From Balneolaceae bacterium (GTDB taxonomy: Bacteria > Bacteroidota > Rhodothermia > Balneolales > Balneolaceae), in NCBI GenBank assembly GCA_007123785.1, contig SLGL01000036.1, positions 1-6,608 of the forward strand: a stretch of 6,608 bases of DNA. The letters are read 5' to 3'. The notes beneath the pieces were generated by a model that did no database searches, was not told the origin of the DNA, and was given only the letters and a program-made list of their open reading frames with translations. Made by a program: the position numbers and the translations under genes. This document shows positions 1 through 6,596 of the stretch, in pieces (within the stretch, counting starts at the first letter, position 1; each line of letters starts with the position of its first letter).

Positions 1-921
1 CGGGCAATTGCGATTGTATCTTCTCTTATATCATGGTATTCGAAAGTAAAACCGAATGTATACGATTTTTTTAAAACCACGGAAGGCAAAATTATCAGTG
101 GTGCCATTGGTCTGGCCTTCCTCATTATGCTGGGAGCGGCTATATTTTCTGGATCATCCGGACACCCGGAAGAGCAGGCCGAAGAGCATTTCCAGGAAGA
201 AATAGAAGCGGTTGAGATGGCACAATTTCCGCCTTCACGCGAATTGTCGGTTTATTCTGCACCGGCGAATGGGGAACAGCGAAATCAGCCCGCCCAACCA
301 GGTGCTTCCACTGTTTCACCGTTATCGGCACCAGTTGTTGTTCGATCGCAGCAACAAGGCCAGGAATTTATACAACAAGAAGAAGCTGAGGTGACCGAAT
401 CCCGTGAGACCGAAGATCGGAGTCAACCGGAACCGGAGAGTACCCAACGTGCAGCAGATGATGTGCCAACAGTAGATGTGGAAAGTGAGTATTTCCCGGA
501 TGAACCGGAGGAATCAACAGAAGCTGAAAATACAACACCGACTCTCCGCACTATTGAAGTGGGTGTTACAAACCTGTTTGTGGAGGGGATTTTTGATGAA
601 ACGGTTTCCACCCTCACTCACAATCCGGGTGATCCGTTTTATCTCACGGTTGCCGGATCTGTTTATTTGGGTGGATATCGCGTGATTGATCCGGGATCCA
701 GAATCAGGGGGCGTGTGCAGGATGTTCGAAGCCGGGGCAGTTCACGCCGCGCAACTCTTGCCATACAGTTTGAAGCCGTGCAAGCTGTGGACGGTACCTG
801 GCTGCCGATTACCTATCCCGAGTACAGCGATCAGGCTACCGGATCAGTAACCTTTGAGAAAGGACGGACTGTCAGGCGTCTGCGTGTGGAGTCGGGCCGG
901 GTGTCCATTATTGTGGAGTGA
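1..921 (+). CDS. Single-pass membrane protein with acidic linker and C-terminal beta-type domain (5'-truncated)
   Basis: The frame is open from the first base of the window, so the start lies upstream. The first in-frame ATG (127) falls inside the hydrophobic segment and would cut it, so it is not a credible start. Numbering from base 1, a short probably cytoplasmic part (about 1-31) with aromatic and Lys residues precedes one membrane span (about 32-50). A low-complexity linker rich in Glu, Gln, Pro and Ser follows (about 56-181). A compact C-terminal domain (about 183-306) contains GDPFYLTVAGSVYLGG, then IDPGSRIRGRVQDV and a DGTWLPI motif. That pattern resembles small beta-domains seen in bacterial envelope proteins and, more loosely, the C-terminal domains of VirB10/TrbI and TraM conjugation proteins. 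The layout (span, flexible linker, periplasmic beta domain) fits either. No other conjugation gene is visible, so I assign no function. It ends with TGA, 107 bp before the next gene. Confidence 0.82.
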   Translation, partial: RAIAIVSSLISWYSKVKPNVYDFFKTTEGKIISGAIGLAFLIMLGAAIFSGSSGHPEEQAEEHFQEEIEAVEMAQFPPSRELSVYSAPANGEQRNQPAQPGASTVSPLSAPVVVRSQQQGQEFIQQEEAEVTESRETEDRSQPEPESTQRAADDVPTVDVESEYFPDEPEESTEAENTTPTLRTIEVGVTNLFVEGIFDETVSTLTHNPGDPFYLTVAGSVYLGGYRVIDPGSRIRGRVQDVRSRGSSRRATLAIQFEAVQAVDGTWLPITYPEYSDQATGSVTFEKGRTVRRLRVESGRVSIIVE

Positions 922-969
922 TTAAAAATCAAATTTTTTGGCATTGGTTTTGAAAATCGCTGTATGAAA

Positions 970-1002
970 CTGATTGTCAAGAGGTTGAGGTAAACCAATC
1001 AG
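970..1002 (+). promoter_or_regulatory. Small inverted repeat in the leader of the beta-barrel gene
   Basis: CTGATTG (970-976) and CAATCAG (996-1002) are perfect inverted repeats. A nested TCAA/TTGA pair lies inside the loop, and the repeat ends 26 bases before the ATG at 1029. It could be an operator or an RNA hairpin in the leader. No U-tract follows on either strand, so a terminator for the upstream gene is unlikely. A repeat this short can arise by chance in AT-rich DNA. Confidence 0.2.
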
Positions 1003-1028
1003 AATAAAATGAATCAAAAAATAAAATT

Positions 1029-1688
1029 ATGGAAAAAACATTTTGCAGTATGATTTGTGCAGCTATCATCTTTATGATGGCGTTTTCAGCCGGGCAGGTG
1101 TCTGCACAGGATATTCGATCGGATGTAAGCGGATTTTATACCAATCTAAATCTCTATTATGGTCAATGGAGCACCTCAGGCCAGTTTCTTGAAGGAATCC
1201 GGGATTATGACCCCAATGGGTGGGGTTTCCAGTTGTCGGCTGGCTACGGATTCAACCAGCGGTTGGAAGCATTTGCACAGTTTTCCCAAAGCGATTTTAA
1301 CATGAGCGGAGACTGGAACACGTACACGCATACCGAGTTCGGTGCAGGATTTCGCTATAATTTTGGAGCTACCCTGAGTGCCTTCCGTCCATTCCTGTAT
1401 GTGTAGATCAACAGCAGCCGTATGGAAATCGACCGGATTTTTGTGGATTTTCCCGGCTTTTATAGCGAAGGTGATCTTGTAATGAACGGTATTTCGATGA
1501 TAGCCGGGGCGGGCACCCGGTACTTTTTTCGCCCCTGGCTGGCCGCCTCACTCCATGCAAGGTATCATGTGGGAATGGAGTATGATCTGGAATTAAATGG
1601 CCAGACATTAAACCTGGATGAAGAGCAGGATCTGAGCCAGTGGGATGCAGGTGTAGGTATTACCTGGTATTTTGGTAAAAGATTTTAA
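1029..1688 (+). pseudogene. Outer-membrane beta-barrel protein gene interrupted by an in-frame TAG
   Basis: The product would be a small outer-membrane porin-like barrel of about 219 residues. A Sec signal peptide is clear: Lys3, a hydrophobic stretch (about 7-21), and a likely cleavage after VSA26 before Gln27. The rest alternates polar and aromatic or hydrophobic residues as in barrel strands, for example GWGFQLSAGYGF (64-75) and FGAGFRYNFG (104-113). The chain ends in Trp-Tyr-Phe-Gly-Lys-Arg-Phe, with the C-terminal Phe typical of barrel insertion signals. Codon 126 (1404-1406) is TAG. The same frame then continues for 93 more codons of equally barrel-like sequence to TAA at 1686-1688, so one substitution rather than a frameshift breaks the gene. 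The upstream piece alone (125 residues) would be half a barrel, and a restart at Met132 (1422) would lack a signal peptide. The ATG at 1029 is chosen because it begins the signal peptide; no good Shine-Dalgarno is seen. The family is probably the OMP_b-brl/OmpW-like group, but its ligand is unknown. A sequencing error is the main alternative to a true pseudogene. Confidence 0.8.
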
Positions 1689-1799
1689 TTTTTTTGATCC
1701 TGTTTGGTTCATGTAATCTGTGAAAGGTGTGTAACGCGACCTCTGTTCAATCGCTCAGTGAGGGGATTTTACTTATCTCAAATAAAACTACCCACAACA

Positions 1800-4136
1800 T
1801 TATTCTGCGGCAAGTTGCCGGGCTTCATTCAGCCACTCCTGAGTCTGTTCCAGGAGCCAGTTAGGTGCCGATATTTCCTGCAGTACTTCATAAACTTCGG
1901 CAAGATCTGTTATTGCTGAGGGATGATTCCCATTCAGGCTGTTTGCTCTGGCCAGTGATGATTTTGCCACAAGTGTGTGCAAATGAGAATCTCCAACGCT
2001 CTCATGCAAAACAGTAAATGCCCGTGTAAGTTGATTCCGGGCATCATTTGTCTGCCCCATTTCCAAAAGAAGCCTGCCCAGGTTCAGATATCCAAATCCG
2101 GTGTTTGCATGGGATGGGCCGAGTGTTGCTATACGGATTTCGAGTGATTCCCTGTAAAGAGGCAGGGAATCGTCGTAATTGCCCATATCGCGCAGCAAAA
2201 TACCAAAATTATTCAACGCATGAGCCAAGTCGGGATGGAGGCCATCCGGGTGCAGTTCCCGCCGTGTTTCAATAGCTTTGCGATAGTAAGTTTCAGCTTT
2301 TTCATACTCTTCCAGTCCGTGCCATGCAAAGCCAATATTATTATTGATAGTGGCAATTTGCTCGAGGTCTGCTTCATGGCTCAGCCAAATGTCGAGGGCC
2401 TCTTGGTAGAGTTCAATCGCCTCATGATATTTTTCCAAATCCCCCAGAATCACTCCATAATCATTGAGGAGTGTTGCCCTGAAATCCCAGGTGTGGTTCG
2501 GGGTTAACCGTTCAATCACGGTTTGATAACCGCTGACTGCTTCATCATAGTTTCCCTTTCGGAATTGATGCCAGGAGAGCCACGCCTGTACTTCCAGGGT
2601 TCGCTGATCATTGCCGCTATATAGTTGAAGGAAAAGTTCTTCGGCACGTTCTAAATTTGAGAGTGACTCATCCAGTTCCATCAGGCTGAGCTGGGTGTAA
2701 CCGATGGTAAAACGGAGAGGTGCTTCCAGGTCAGGCTGATCGGAAAAGCGTTCACCTACCAGTTCACCTGCTTTACGCAAAACATCCCGTACCGTGGCAT
2801 CGGCTCCGGCTTCATAGGGATCTGCTTCCGTTAGAATTTCTTGTAAAAACTCGTTGATTTTGAGGGTACGGTCTCGTTCAGCCCGTGCCTGTTCAGCCTG
2901 CCAAAGTGAAAACGTAGTGGCGGTAAGTAATGAAACGATAATTAAAAAGGTGGCAGCCACTCCGATTCGGTGTCTTTGAATAAACTTTTTGGCTCTGTAA
3001 GCCCTGCTTTCGGGGCGGGCTGTGACTGGCTGGTTGGTTTGATAATTTTCAATATCCCGCAAAAGTTGTTCGGCAGAATCGTATCGTCTTTCCGGTTCTT
3101 TCCGGAGCGCTTTCAGAACAATATTGTCAAGATCTCCTTTGAGTTTTTTCTGGATTCTTTTGATCTCTTTTTCACCCTGAACAGGGCTCTTTTCTCCGTT
3201 TTCTCCGGCGCGGCGTGTAATGAGATGACTGGGGCGGGCAGGCTGTGTGTCAGTAATAATCTGACCGATTTCTAAAGGGCTTTTGGATGACAGATCATAG
3301 GGGAGCATACCTGTTAATAGTTCACAAAGAAGCAAGCCCAGCGCGTAAACATCGGTAGCGGTTGTAACCGGCCGGTTGTTTACCTGTTCCGGACTGGCAT
3401 ACTCCGGTGTCATTAGCTGGATACCGGTTTGAGTGAGGGGCAGATCGGATTCGGTATCATCAGCTAATAGTTTTGCGATTCCGAAATCCAGAAGTTTTAC
3501 GGTGCCATCTTCCCGAACAAGAATATTTGAAGGCTTCAGATCACGGTGTACAATAAGCTGCTGATGGGCGTAACGGACTGCCTCGCAAACCTGCTTAAAA
3601 ATCTGAAAGCGTTCATCGGGTTGAAGGTTGCGGTTTCTGCACCATTGGGTTACCGTTTCGCCTTCAATGTACTCCAGAATAAAGTAGGGGCGGCCGTTTT
3701 CGGTAAGGCCGGCGTCAAAAAGCCGGGCGATATTTTTGTGCTCAAGCCGGGCGAGGATTTTCTGTTCGGCCTGAAGCCGGGCATGCATTGCGCGTCCAGG
3801 CACAATTCCATGTAAAAACTTGATCGCTACCTTCCGCTCAAAGTGTCCATCAGCGCGTTCAGCCAGGTAGACGGTACTCATACCACCTCGTCCGATCTCC
3901 TTCAAAATTTCCCACGGGCCGATTTTTTCTCCGGGTTCGGCAATTTCCCCGGTGTATGCTTCTTTTTCGAGAAATGTAGTAGCGTGGAAATGGGAAGAGA
4001 TGAGTTTTTTCAGCTCATCGGCAAGCTCTTTATCTTCAGTTTCTATTTTTTTTAAGAATTCTGAATAGTCCGGTTCTGATAGCTCCACAGCCTTATGAAA
4101 AAGCCCCTCTAATTTCAACCATTTTTCAGAATCCAT
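1800..4136 (-). CDS. Transmembrane Ser/Thr protein kinase with C-terminal TPR repeats
   Basis: A Hanks-type (PknB-like) kinase of 778 residues. Residues 1-65 form a helical N-terminal module seen in many environmental kinases of this layout. The kinase domain spans about 74-365: glycine loop GRGGMSTVY (82-90), ATP-anchoring Lys106 in VAIK, probable helix-C Glu124, catalytic HRDLKPSN (197-204) with Asp199 and Asn204, DFG at 217-219, SPE at 248-250, Asp262 in TDVYALG and the late-domain PERRY Arg. All key residues are present, so it is predicted active. A membrane span (about 391-412) follows a basic stretch, placing the kinase in the cytoplasm. The rest (about 420-778) should be periplasmic and consists of TPR-like helical pairs, clearest at 515-541, 556-583, 596-625, 639-668 and 681-707, a likely protein-binding sensor. 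ATG at 4134-4136 starts the family-typical N-terminus; no strong Shine-Dalgarno is seen. Such kinases are often next to an ECF sigma gene, but none is present here. It is probably transcribed alone. Confidence 0.95.
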   Translation of the reverse strand: MDSEKWLKLEGLFHKAVELSEPDYSEFLKKIETEDKELADELKKLISSHFHATTFLEKEAYTGEIAEPGEKIGPWEILKEIGRGGMSTVYLAERADGHFERKVAIKFLHGIVPGRAMHARLQAEQKILARLEHKNIARLFDAGLTENGRPYFILEYIEGETVTQWCRNRNLQPDERFQIFKQVCEAVRYAHQQLIVHRDLKPSNILVREDGTVKLLDFGIAKLLADDTESDLPLTQTGIQLMTPEYASPEQVNNRPVTTATDVYALGLLLCELLTGMLPYDLSSKSPLEIGQIITDTQPARPSHLITRRAGENGEKSPVQGEKEIKRIQKKLKGDLDNIVLKALRKEPERRYDSAEQLLRDIENYQTNQPVTARPESRAYRAKKFIQRHRIGVAATFLIIVSLLTATTFSLWQAEQARAERDRTLKINEFLQEILTEADPYEAGADATVRDVLRKAGELVGERFSDQPDLEAPLRFTIGYTQLSLMELDESLSNLERAEELFLQLYSGNDQRTLEVQAWLSWHQFRKGNYDEAVSGYQTVIERLTPNHTWDFRATLLNDYGVILGDLEKYHEAIELYQEALDIWLSHEADLEQIATINNNIGFAWHGLEEYEKAETYYRKAIETRRELHPDGLHPDLAHALNNFGILLRDMGNYDDSLPLYRESLEIRIATLGPSHANTGFGYLNLGRLLLEMGQTNDARNQLTRAFTVLHESVGDSHLHTLVAKSSLARANSLNGNHPSAITDLAEVYEVLQEISAPNWLLEQTQEWLNEARQLAAE

Positions 4137-4490
4137 AATGTAAGGCTAAAGTGATGTTAACGATCAAATGATGGGAAAACCCGCAATGTTTTTTCATCAA
4201 AAAGGCTGTAGAATTCCATTCTTACTGCCATTAGTGACAAGGAAATCCCGACGCTTCAGGACGGGTTTCTTGCGAAACTTCATTCTTGACACAGCTCTAA
4301 GCAAAATGAAATTGCATAACTATAGTCAGGAAGTGCCTAAGGAACAAGTTAAATTTTTCTCAAGATTCGACAGATAAGAAAGTTTTTTATTTTGAAATGC
4401 TGATCGTTAGCCTGAATAATTCGCAATTTATACTTCGTCTTACCCATAAAAAAACCGTTATCACTGGATTAAAGAGGAGATAGGCTCTAA
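4137..4490. other. Non-coding interval upstream of the kinase gene
   Basis: This is 354 bp without a convincing gene and should contain the kinase promoter, which would read leftward. A weak imperfect hairpin lies at 4242-4269 (GAAATCCCG with CGGGTTTC, one bulged base). Seven A residues at 4448-4454 would be a T-run on the minus strand just beyond the end of the decayed frame described at 4461-4866, but no strong stem precedes them. I could not identify a confident -10/-35 pair or the Bacteroidota-type TAnnTTTG element. Confidence 0.5.
4487..4490. repeat. Left copy of 4-bp target-site duplication (CTAA)
   Basis: CTAA abuts the left inverted repeat directly, and an identical CTAA abuts the right one (4727-4730), both in direct orientation. 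This is what a 4-bp staggered insertion leaves. Four matching bases alone can occur by chance; the exact abutment on both sides of perfect 14-bp repeats is the supporting fact. Confidence 0.7.
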
Positions 4491-4504
4491 CCCGCATTTC
4501 TCAC
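4491..4504 (+). repeat. Left terminal inverted repeat of the MITE
   Basis: CCCGCATTTCTCAC is a perfect reverse complement of bases 4713-4726. The match stops beyond the inner end: the next base is A here, against C in the complement of the right end. The repeat marks the presumed transposase cleavage boundary next to CTAA. Confidence 0.8.
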
Positions 4505-4596
4505 ACTAAAATTATTTAAAAACGAAATGCAATTAATTGTTATCAACTTATAATTCAATATAAACTTTTTTTAAAAAACACCCTGTCAAACACTGC

Positions 4597-4709
4597 GAAA
4601 TTTAACCGTGAGCTGCGTTGTCCCAAAAATGGTTTGCTCAACGTACTCAGGTACGTTTCTGCCACCATTTTCTCCCGACCGCCGTCGGGATTGCCCACAG
4701 CTAAATTTC
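4597..4709. other. Nested branched hairpin structure in the right half of the MITE
   Basis: Four perfect stems are nested consistently. An outer stem pairs GAAATTTA (4597-4604) with TAAATTTC (4702-4709), possibly extended by GCTG (4612-4615) with CAGC (4698-4701). Inside it, AAAATGGT (4626-4633) pairs with ACCATTTT (4664-4671) and encloses AACGTAC/GTACGTT (4640-4646/4651-4657) with a TCAG loop. Beside that is TCCCGAC/GTCGGGA (4673-4679/4684-4690) with a CGCC loop. Together they give a three-way-junction shape that could form in RNA or in single-stranded DNA. It may be a conserved functional part of the element or a source of a structured transcript; which strand matters is not evident. Confidence 0.6.
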
Positions 4710-4712
4710 TTG

Positions 4713-4726
4713 GTGAGAAATGCGGG
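4713..4726 (-). repeat. Right terminal inverted repeat of the MITE
   Basis: GTGAGAAATGCGGG is the exact reverse complement of the left end at 4491-4504 and directly abuts CTAA. Confidence 0.8.
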
Positions 4727-4730
4727 CTAA
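4727..4730. repeat. Right copy of 4-bp target-site duplication (CTAA)
   Basis: This copy is identical and in direct orientation to CTAA at 4487-4490, and it immediately follows the right inverted repeat. Confidence 0.7.
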
Positions 4731-4871
4731 TTCCGGTTTTAAATTCATTCCGTTTTGGGGATGGACGATTTTGAAACCACGGTATTTATCCTGCAGATAA
4801 AATGCCTGGAAAAGTAGTAAGTGCCATCAGGTAGGCTTGCGGGTTTTTGTTGGGATCAGATGCCTGTCATG

Positions 4872-4915
4872 AAAACTCATCAGACGAACCGCATACGCGG
4901 AATTCGTCAGATGAG
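4872..4915 (-). terminator. Probable intrinsic terminator of the 498-residue gene
   Basis: The arms 4876-4888 and 4903-4915 pair over 13 positions with one central mismatch (CTCATCAGACGAA against the complement of TTCGTCAGATGAG). An inner CCGC/GCGG stem with an ATAC tetraloop tops the hairpin. Read on the minus strand, the stem is followed directly by TTTT (plus-strand 4872-4875), 45-90 bases after the TAA of the leftward gene. The T-tract is short, so termination may be partial. On the plus strand a run of seven T occurs only 17 bases beyond the stem (4933-4939), too far for a classic terminator. Confidence 0.6.
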
Positions 4916-4960
4916 CTCTGAGACACCAATCCTTTTTTTCAACACAACCAGGATATTGGA

Positions 4961-6457
4961 TTAATTCGAAATCGTTTTTTTGCTTTGGTTGTGTTTGTGC
5001 ATTTTATCCACCCAGGCGGCGGTTTCAGTAATGCTCATGACACCGGTAATGTTGGTTCCGTGGTGGGGTTCCACATGAATATCACCGCGGTAGCCATCCA
5101 GCAGGTTCAGTTTCTTTTCAAGTGAGTTCAGCTTCCCGCCAATAGCATAGGCCGCTGACTGCGGAGTGGAGCAGGATACCGGCGGATTTTCCATCCCGTG
5201 TAACATATAGCCTGTCAGAGGGTACTCTGCATCGGGATAACCGTGCCAGTGCGAGACCGAGAGACCGCGTTCCTGAAGAGCTTTTGGAAACGGTGATGAA
5301 GGGTATTCACGCATCAGAATACTTGCAGTAATCACATTTCCGAGAGCATGAGCAAGAATGGCGTAGGTATCATAGGAAGGCCTGCACTCTTGTTTAGTGA
5401 TACCGGCAGGTGTATCAATTGTTATTTTCCCATCAAACAATCCCAGTTTTAAAATGTCTTTTTTCGGGTTCAGATTGGTTTTGTTACAGCCCGAACGGGT
5501 GGACATCAGCCAAACTTCCGGAACGTTGACAATCCACTCTTTCTCAAAGAGATTGATCATCAGGTAATAGTCTCCGTTAATTTCAAGTACCGCACTCTCT
5601 TCCCAGTTGTGTTTTTGCAGAAAATCCGGTGCCTCCGTTCGTTCAACGGCCGGTTCAACAGGTGTGGGAAGCTGCTTTACCATAAATCCATAACTCATAC
5701 CGGTTCGGTGATCCAGATAGCGCGATACAATGCGTTTATAGAACCGGTTCCGATAATCGAGGTCTTCAATGGAGGTGTGGGCGAGCATGAGTCCGTTATC
5801 CCGCCAGATTTTGGCGGCACTCATAAAATCGTCAATAAAGTCGCCATAACCCTCTTCGATTGGGTCAAATACACCCTCTCTGTAGTAAATATCTTCCCGT
5901 TTTGGAGGAACGACCTGGGCCGATAATTTGGGAATCAGAGAGTATAAGATATCATCTTTAAGGTTATTCCAGTTGCCACATTCTACCACAGCCCCGTTCA
6001 TTGTACAGAAGGTCCATTTTTCATCATGCAGAAAAATGGGAACGTGAGAGAGGTTCCATGCCAGCACACTTACAATGCTGTCGAGTGTTTCCTGAAGTGT
6101 TGGGTTTTCGGGTATCGGCGGGGGAGAGTCAAAAATGCAGACTACCGGGTTATGATACAGACTGGATACAGTTTTAATGGCAAGATCATCATCCTTGCCA
6201 AGGCCTTGTTCAATAATTACAATTCCGGACCGCACTTTTCCGCCATTTTCGTGGTCCAGTGCGTCTTCATAGGGGAGAATTTTAACCCCGATGTCAACAA
6301 GTGCTTTTTTAAATTTTTCTGTAAATCTGTTGAGTCGATCTGTGTTTTTGTGTACTGGCTGAAATGTAACTGTGAGAGATTGAGCCATCTCTTTTTCACT
6401 TAGAGGTACATTTCTTGAAATATTGAGCAGGTCAAAAATCAATGCTGAATTCTTCAT
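4961..6457 (-). CDS. Uncharacterised 498-residue cytoplasmic protein with C-terminal histidine clusters
   Basis: I do not recognise this family. No signal peptide or membrane span is seen, so it is probably cytoplasmic. Residues about 27-140 look like an alpha/beta domain, with strands such as VRSGIVIIEQ (75-84) and NPVVCIFD (103-110) and a proline run after it (112-119). A middle part (about 185-260) is helical and charged. Around 286-350 a beta-rich stretch includes VLEINGDYYLMINLFEKEW, followed by a helix (about 362-384). The C-terminal part carries SHWHGYPDAEYP (402-413) with His403 and His405, His420, Cys429, and DIHVEPHHGTNITG (459-472) with His461, His465 and His466. These could bind metal, but that is inference. 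ATG at 6455-6457 is the only start near the 5' end. A GGAG lies at 6460-6463, only two bases away, closer than usual. The gene stands alone, with the terminator-like hairpin at 4872-4915 downstream. Confidence 0.88.
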   Translation of the reverse strand: MKNSALIFDLLNISRNVPLSEKEMAQSLTVTFQPVHKNTDRLNRFTEKFKKALVDIGVKILPYEDALDHENGGKVRSGIVIIEQGLGKDDDLAIKTVSSLYHNPVVCIFDSPPPIPENPTLQETLDSIVSVLAWNLSHVPIFLHDEKWTFCTMNGAVVECGNWNNLKDDILYSLIPKLSAQVVPPKREDIYYREGVFDPIEEGYGDFIDDFMSAAKIWRDNGLMLAHTSIEDLDYRNRFYKRIVSRYLDHRTGMSYGFMVKQLPTPVEPAVERTEAPDFLQKHNWEESAVLEINGDYYLMINLFEKEWIVNVPEVWLMSTRSGCNKTNLNPKKDILKLGLFDGKITIDTPAGITKQECRPSYDTYAILAHALGNVITASILMREYPSSPFPKALQERGLSVSHWHGYPDAEYPLTGYMLHGMENPPVSCSTPQSAAYAIGGKLNSLEKKLNLLDGYRGDIHVEPHHGTNITGVMSITETAAWVDKMHKHNQSKKTISN

Positions 6458-6569
6458 AACTCCGAATTTTCTGAAAAGATATGTGTCTGTTGCCTCAAAA
6501 AAAACAAGCGTTGTGCAACTGTAGATATAATATACAAAGAGTATTTAATTAGATATATGAACTTTTCTA

Positions 6570-6596
6570 ATTCAGCCACAAACAAAAGCGCTGAAT
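6570..6596. promoter_or_regulatory. Inverted repeat upstream of the 498-residue gene
   Basis: ATTCAGC (6570-6576) and GCTGAAT (6590-6596) form a perfect 7-bp inverted repeat with a 13-base spacer, 113-139 bases upstream of the gene start. AT-rich DNA between it and the gene (6520-6560) could hold a promoter. It could be a regulator site or the end of a neighbouring transcript; no T-run follows on either strand. Confidence 0.2.

Larger units (their letters stand above)
4491..4726. mobile_element. MITE-like non-autonomous transposable element, 236 bp
   Basis: The ends are perfect 14-bp inverted repeats (CCCGCATTTCTCAC at 4491-4504 and its complement at 4713-4726), flanked by direct CTAA repeats. 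The inside has no transposase and no meaningful reading frame. The left half (4505-4590) is strongly AT-rich and includes the palindrome CAATTAATTG (4530-4539); the right half is hairpin-rich. Small size, terminal repeats, duplicated target and lack of coding capacity define a MITE, which would be moved by a transposase encoded elsewhere. A 4-bp duplication is known for the IS5 subgroup (YTAR targets, which CTAA fits) and for IS1380-type elements (4-5 bp). I cannot decide between them from the ends alone. It sits between two minus-strand genes, 354 bp from the kinase start. Confidence 0.75.
4461..4866 (-). pseudogene. Possible decayed 3' gene fragment split by the mobile element
   Basis: On the minus strand, 4866 to about 4814 reads as a coding-like stretch containing SDPNKNPQAYLMALTTF, and 4804 to 4731 continues in the neighbouring frame with QDKYRGFKIVHPQNGMNLK. 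Removing a single base from the run GGAAAA (plus strand 4808-4813) joins the two frames. If the 4491-4726 element and one CTAA copy are also removed, the frame runs on through LEPISSLIQ to TGA at 4461-4463. With the element in place it stops at 4701-4703 instead. Upstream it is blocked by TGA at 4867-4869. The reconstructed tail is about 50 residues and I do not recognise its family. The case rests on amino-acid plausibility and on the frame crossing the junction cleanly, so it stays tentative. Confidence 0.35.

Noticed and set aside
1009..1053. 14-codon frame (MNQKIKLWKKHFAV) overlapping the start of the barrel gene
   Set aside because: It is very short, AT-driven and has no ribosome-binding site. 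A leader peptide cannot be supported from one sequence.
1404..1406. TAG read as a sense codon (pyrrolysine or programmed readthrough)
   Set aside because: There is no downstream insertion element, and small outer-membrane barrels are not known to use pyrrolysine. A plain nonsense mutation or a sequencing error is simpler.
1689..1799. Terminator between the converging barrel and kinase genes
   Set aside because: Only a weak stem (CCTCTG with CAGTGAGG, 1740-1764) is seen, with a bulge and no adjacent T-run on either strand, so I did not annotate one.
4168..4377. Plus-strand 69-codon open frame between the kinase gene and the mobile element
   Set aside because: It has no ribosome-binding site, a mixed composition with no recognisable domain, and lies where the kinase promoter should be. 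It is most likely a chance frame.
4810..4833. LPDGTYYF on the minus strand, reminiscent of type IX secretion C-terminal domains
   Set aside because: It is in a different frame from the more coherent reading (NPQAYLMALTTF) and is followed by sequence unlike a sorting domain. It is too short to support.
4933..4939. Seven T residues after the 4876-4915 hairpin as a plus-strand terminator
   Set aside because: The T-run starts 17 bases after the stem and no plus-strand gene lies upstream to be terminated. The minus-strand reading fits better.
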